Assembly: GCA_017454075.1 (NCBI GenBank)
Contig: JAFTDQ010000097.1
Coordinates: 1 to 6,538 of the forward strand
DNA length: 6,538 bases
Source: Clostridia bacterium
Lineage (GTDB): Bacteria; Bacillota_A; Clostridia; Oscillospirales; CAG-272
Direction: 5' to 3'
Shown one piece after another: positions 5,888 to 6,538 of this stretch (the first letter of the stretch is position 1; each line of letters opens with the position of its first letter). A model generated the notes under the pieces. It was not told where the DNA came from and searched no databases. It saw only the letters and a list, made by a program, of their open reading frames with translations. The translations under genes were made by a program, and so were the position numbers.

Positions 5888-6538
5888 TCAGCCGAATATC
5901 GCGATAAGAACGCCGGCGGCGATCGCCGAGCCGATGACCCCGGCGACGTTTGCTCCCATCGCGTTCGTGAGAAGGAAGTTTTTAGGATTTGCCTTCTGTC
6001 CCTCAAGCTGAGAGACGCGCGCCGCCATGGGGACCGCCGAAACACCGGCCGAGCCGATCAGCGGGTTGATCTTGTTCTTTCTGAAAAGGTTGAGGAACTT
6101 CGCAAGGAGCACTCCGCCGGCGCTTCCCATTCCGAAGGCAACGATGCCGAGGATTATTATGAAAAGCGTCCTCAGGTTAAGGAAATTTGCTCCCGTCGCG
6201 GTCGCTCCGACGGAAATACCGAGGAAAACCGTGACGATGTTGCACAGTTCGTTCTGAACGGTCTTTGAGAGTCTCTCGGTCACGCCGCATTCCTTGAGAA
6301 GATTTCCGAGCATGAGACACCCCACGAGAGGCGCCGCGTCGGGAACGAGGAGCGAAACGAATATCGTGACAGCGATCGGGAAGATTATTTTTTCTTTCTT
6401 TCCGACGTTTTCGACCGGTTTCATCTCGATACGGCGCTCTTTTTCGGTGGTTAGAAGACGCATGATCGGGGGCTGAATTACCGGCACGAGCGCCATGTAG
6501 GAGTACGCGGCTACCGCTATCGGACCGAGCAGCTCGGG
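5888..6538 (-). CDS. oadB: Na+-translocating decarboxylase beta subunit (C-terminal 216 residues)
   Basis: This integral membrane subunit decarboxylates carboxybiotin and couples it to Na+ export. Only the C-terminal half is in the window: the frame is open to the right edge and continues upstream of the first ATG (6496), with [14 protein letters not shown] before it, so that Met is internal. Family members are usually about 370-430 residues. Visible are [57 protein letters not shown] and [18 protein letters not shown], all strongly conserved. About five or six hydrophobic segments separate short loops. The last block lies in the region known to contribute to the Na+ path. Sequence alone cannot separate oxaloacetate from methylmalonyl-CoA or glutaconyl-CoA pumps; the following oadA supports oxaloacetate. 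Confidence 0.93.
   Translation of the reverse strand, partial: PELLGPIAVAAYSYMALVPVIQPPIMRLLTTEKERRIEMKPVENVGKKEKIIFPIAVTIFVSLLVPDAAPLVGCLMLGNLLKECGVTERLSKTVQNELCNIVTVFLGISVGATATGANFLNLRTLFIIILGIVAFGMGSAGGVLLAKFLNLFRKNKINPLIGSAGVSAVPMAARVSQLEGQKANPKNFLLTNAMGANVAGVIGSAIAAGVLIAIFG

Noticed and set aside
5888..6496. Met at 6496 as the true start of oadB
   Set aside because: The frame continues to the window edge with conserved OadB sequence ([14 protein letters not shown]), so the gene is partial and that Met is internal.

Overview
The window reads as a stretch of chromosome from a low-to-mid GC Gram-positive anaerobe, most likely an uncultured gut-type member of the Clostridia (Bacillota). The basis is an Na+-pumping decarboxylase whose alpha subunit carries no biotin domain, the short (390-residue) clostridial type of SerA with one C-terminal ACT domain, strong AGGAG ribosome sites, and an IS3-family element of a type common in Clostridia. 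No species can be named from the sequence. Every gene lies on the minus strand, so the window is read from its right end to its left.

Right part, 6538 to 3319: an energy and carbon operon, entered partway through its first visible gene. It encodes the membrane beta subunit of an Na+-translocating decarboxylase (oadB, C-terminal half only), the carboxyltransferase alpha subunit (oadA), and, 19 bases later, a fold-type III PLP enzyme of the D-threonine aldolase / D-serine dehydratase family. The gaps are about 20 bases, each holding a ribosome site, so the three are almost certainly co-transcribed. Oxaloacetate would be decarboxylated to pyruvate while Na+ is exported; the PLP enzyme could feed pyruvate or oxaloacetate into the same node.

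Middle and left, 3318 to 168: a 125-base gap holds a perfect consensus sigma-70 type promoter (TTGACA, 17 bases, TATAAT). It drives a second operon: serC, serA, a short Sfp-like phosphopantetheinyl transferase and a YhbY/CRM RNA-binding protein. The genes overlap by 8, 4 and 4 bases, so translation is tightly coupled. SerA and SerC perform the first two steps of serine synthesis; no phosphoserine phosphatase is in the window.

Left edge, 167 to 1: after yhbY comes what looks like one half of a Rho-independent terminator (A-tract and one stem arm), then the left end of an IS3-family insertion sequence with the first 27 codons of its OrfA. The IS end forms a long two-part hairpin that would hide the OrfA ribosome site in read-through transcripts but not in transcripts from its own promoter.

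Most of the window is ordinary metabolism. I see no clearly undescribed system. The points most worth checking are the IS end and the apparently split terminator, the unusual PPTase in a serine operon, and the substrate of the PLP enzyme beside the Na+ pump.
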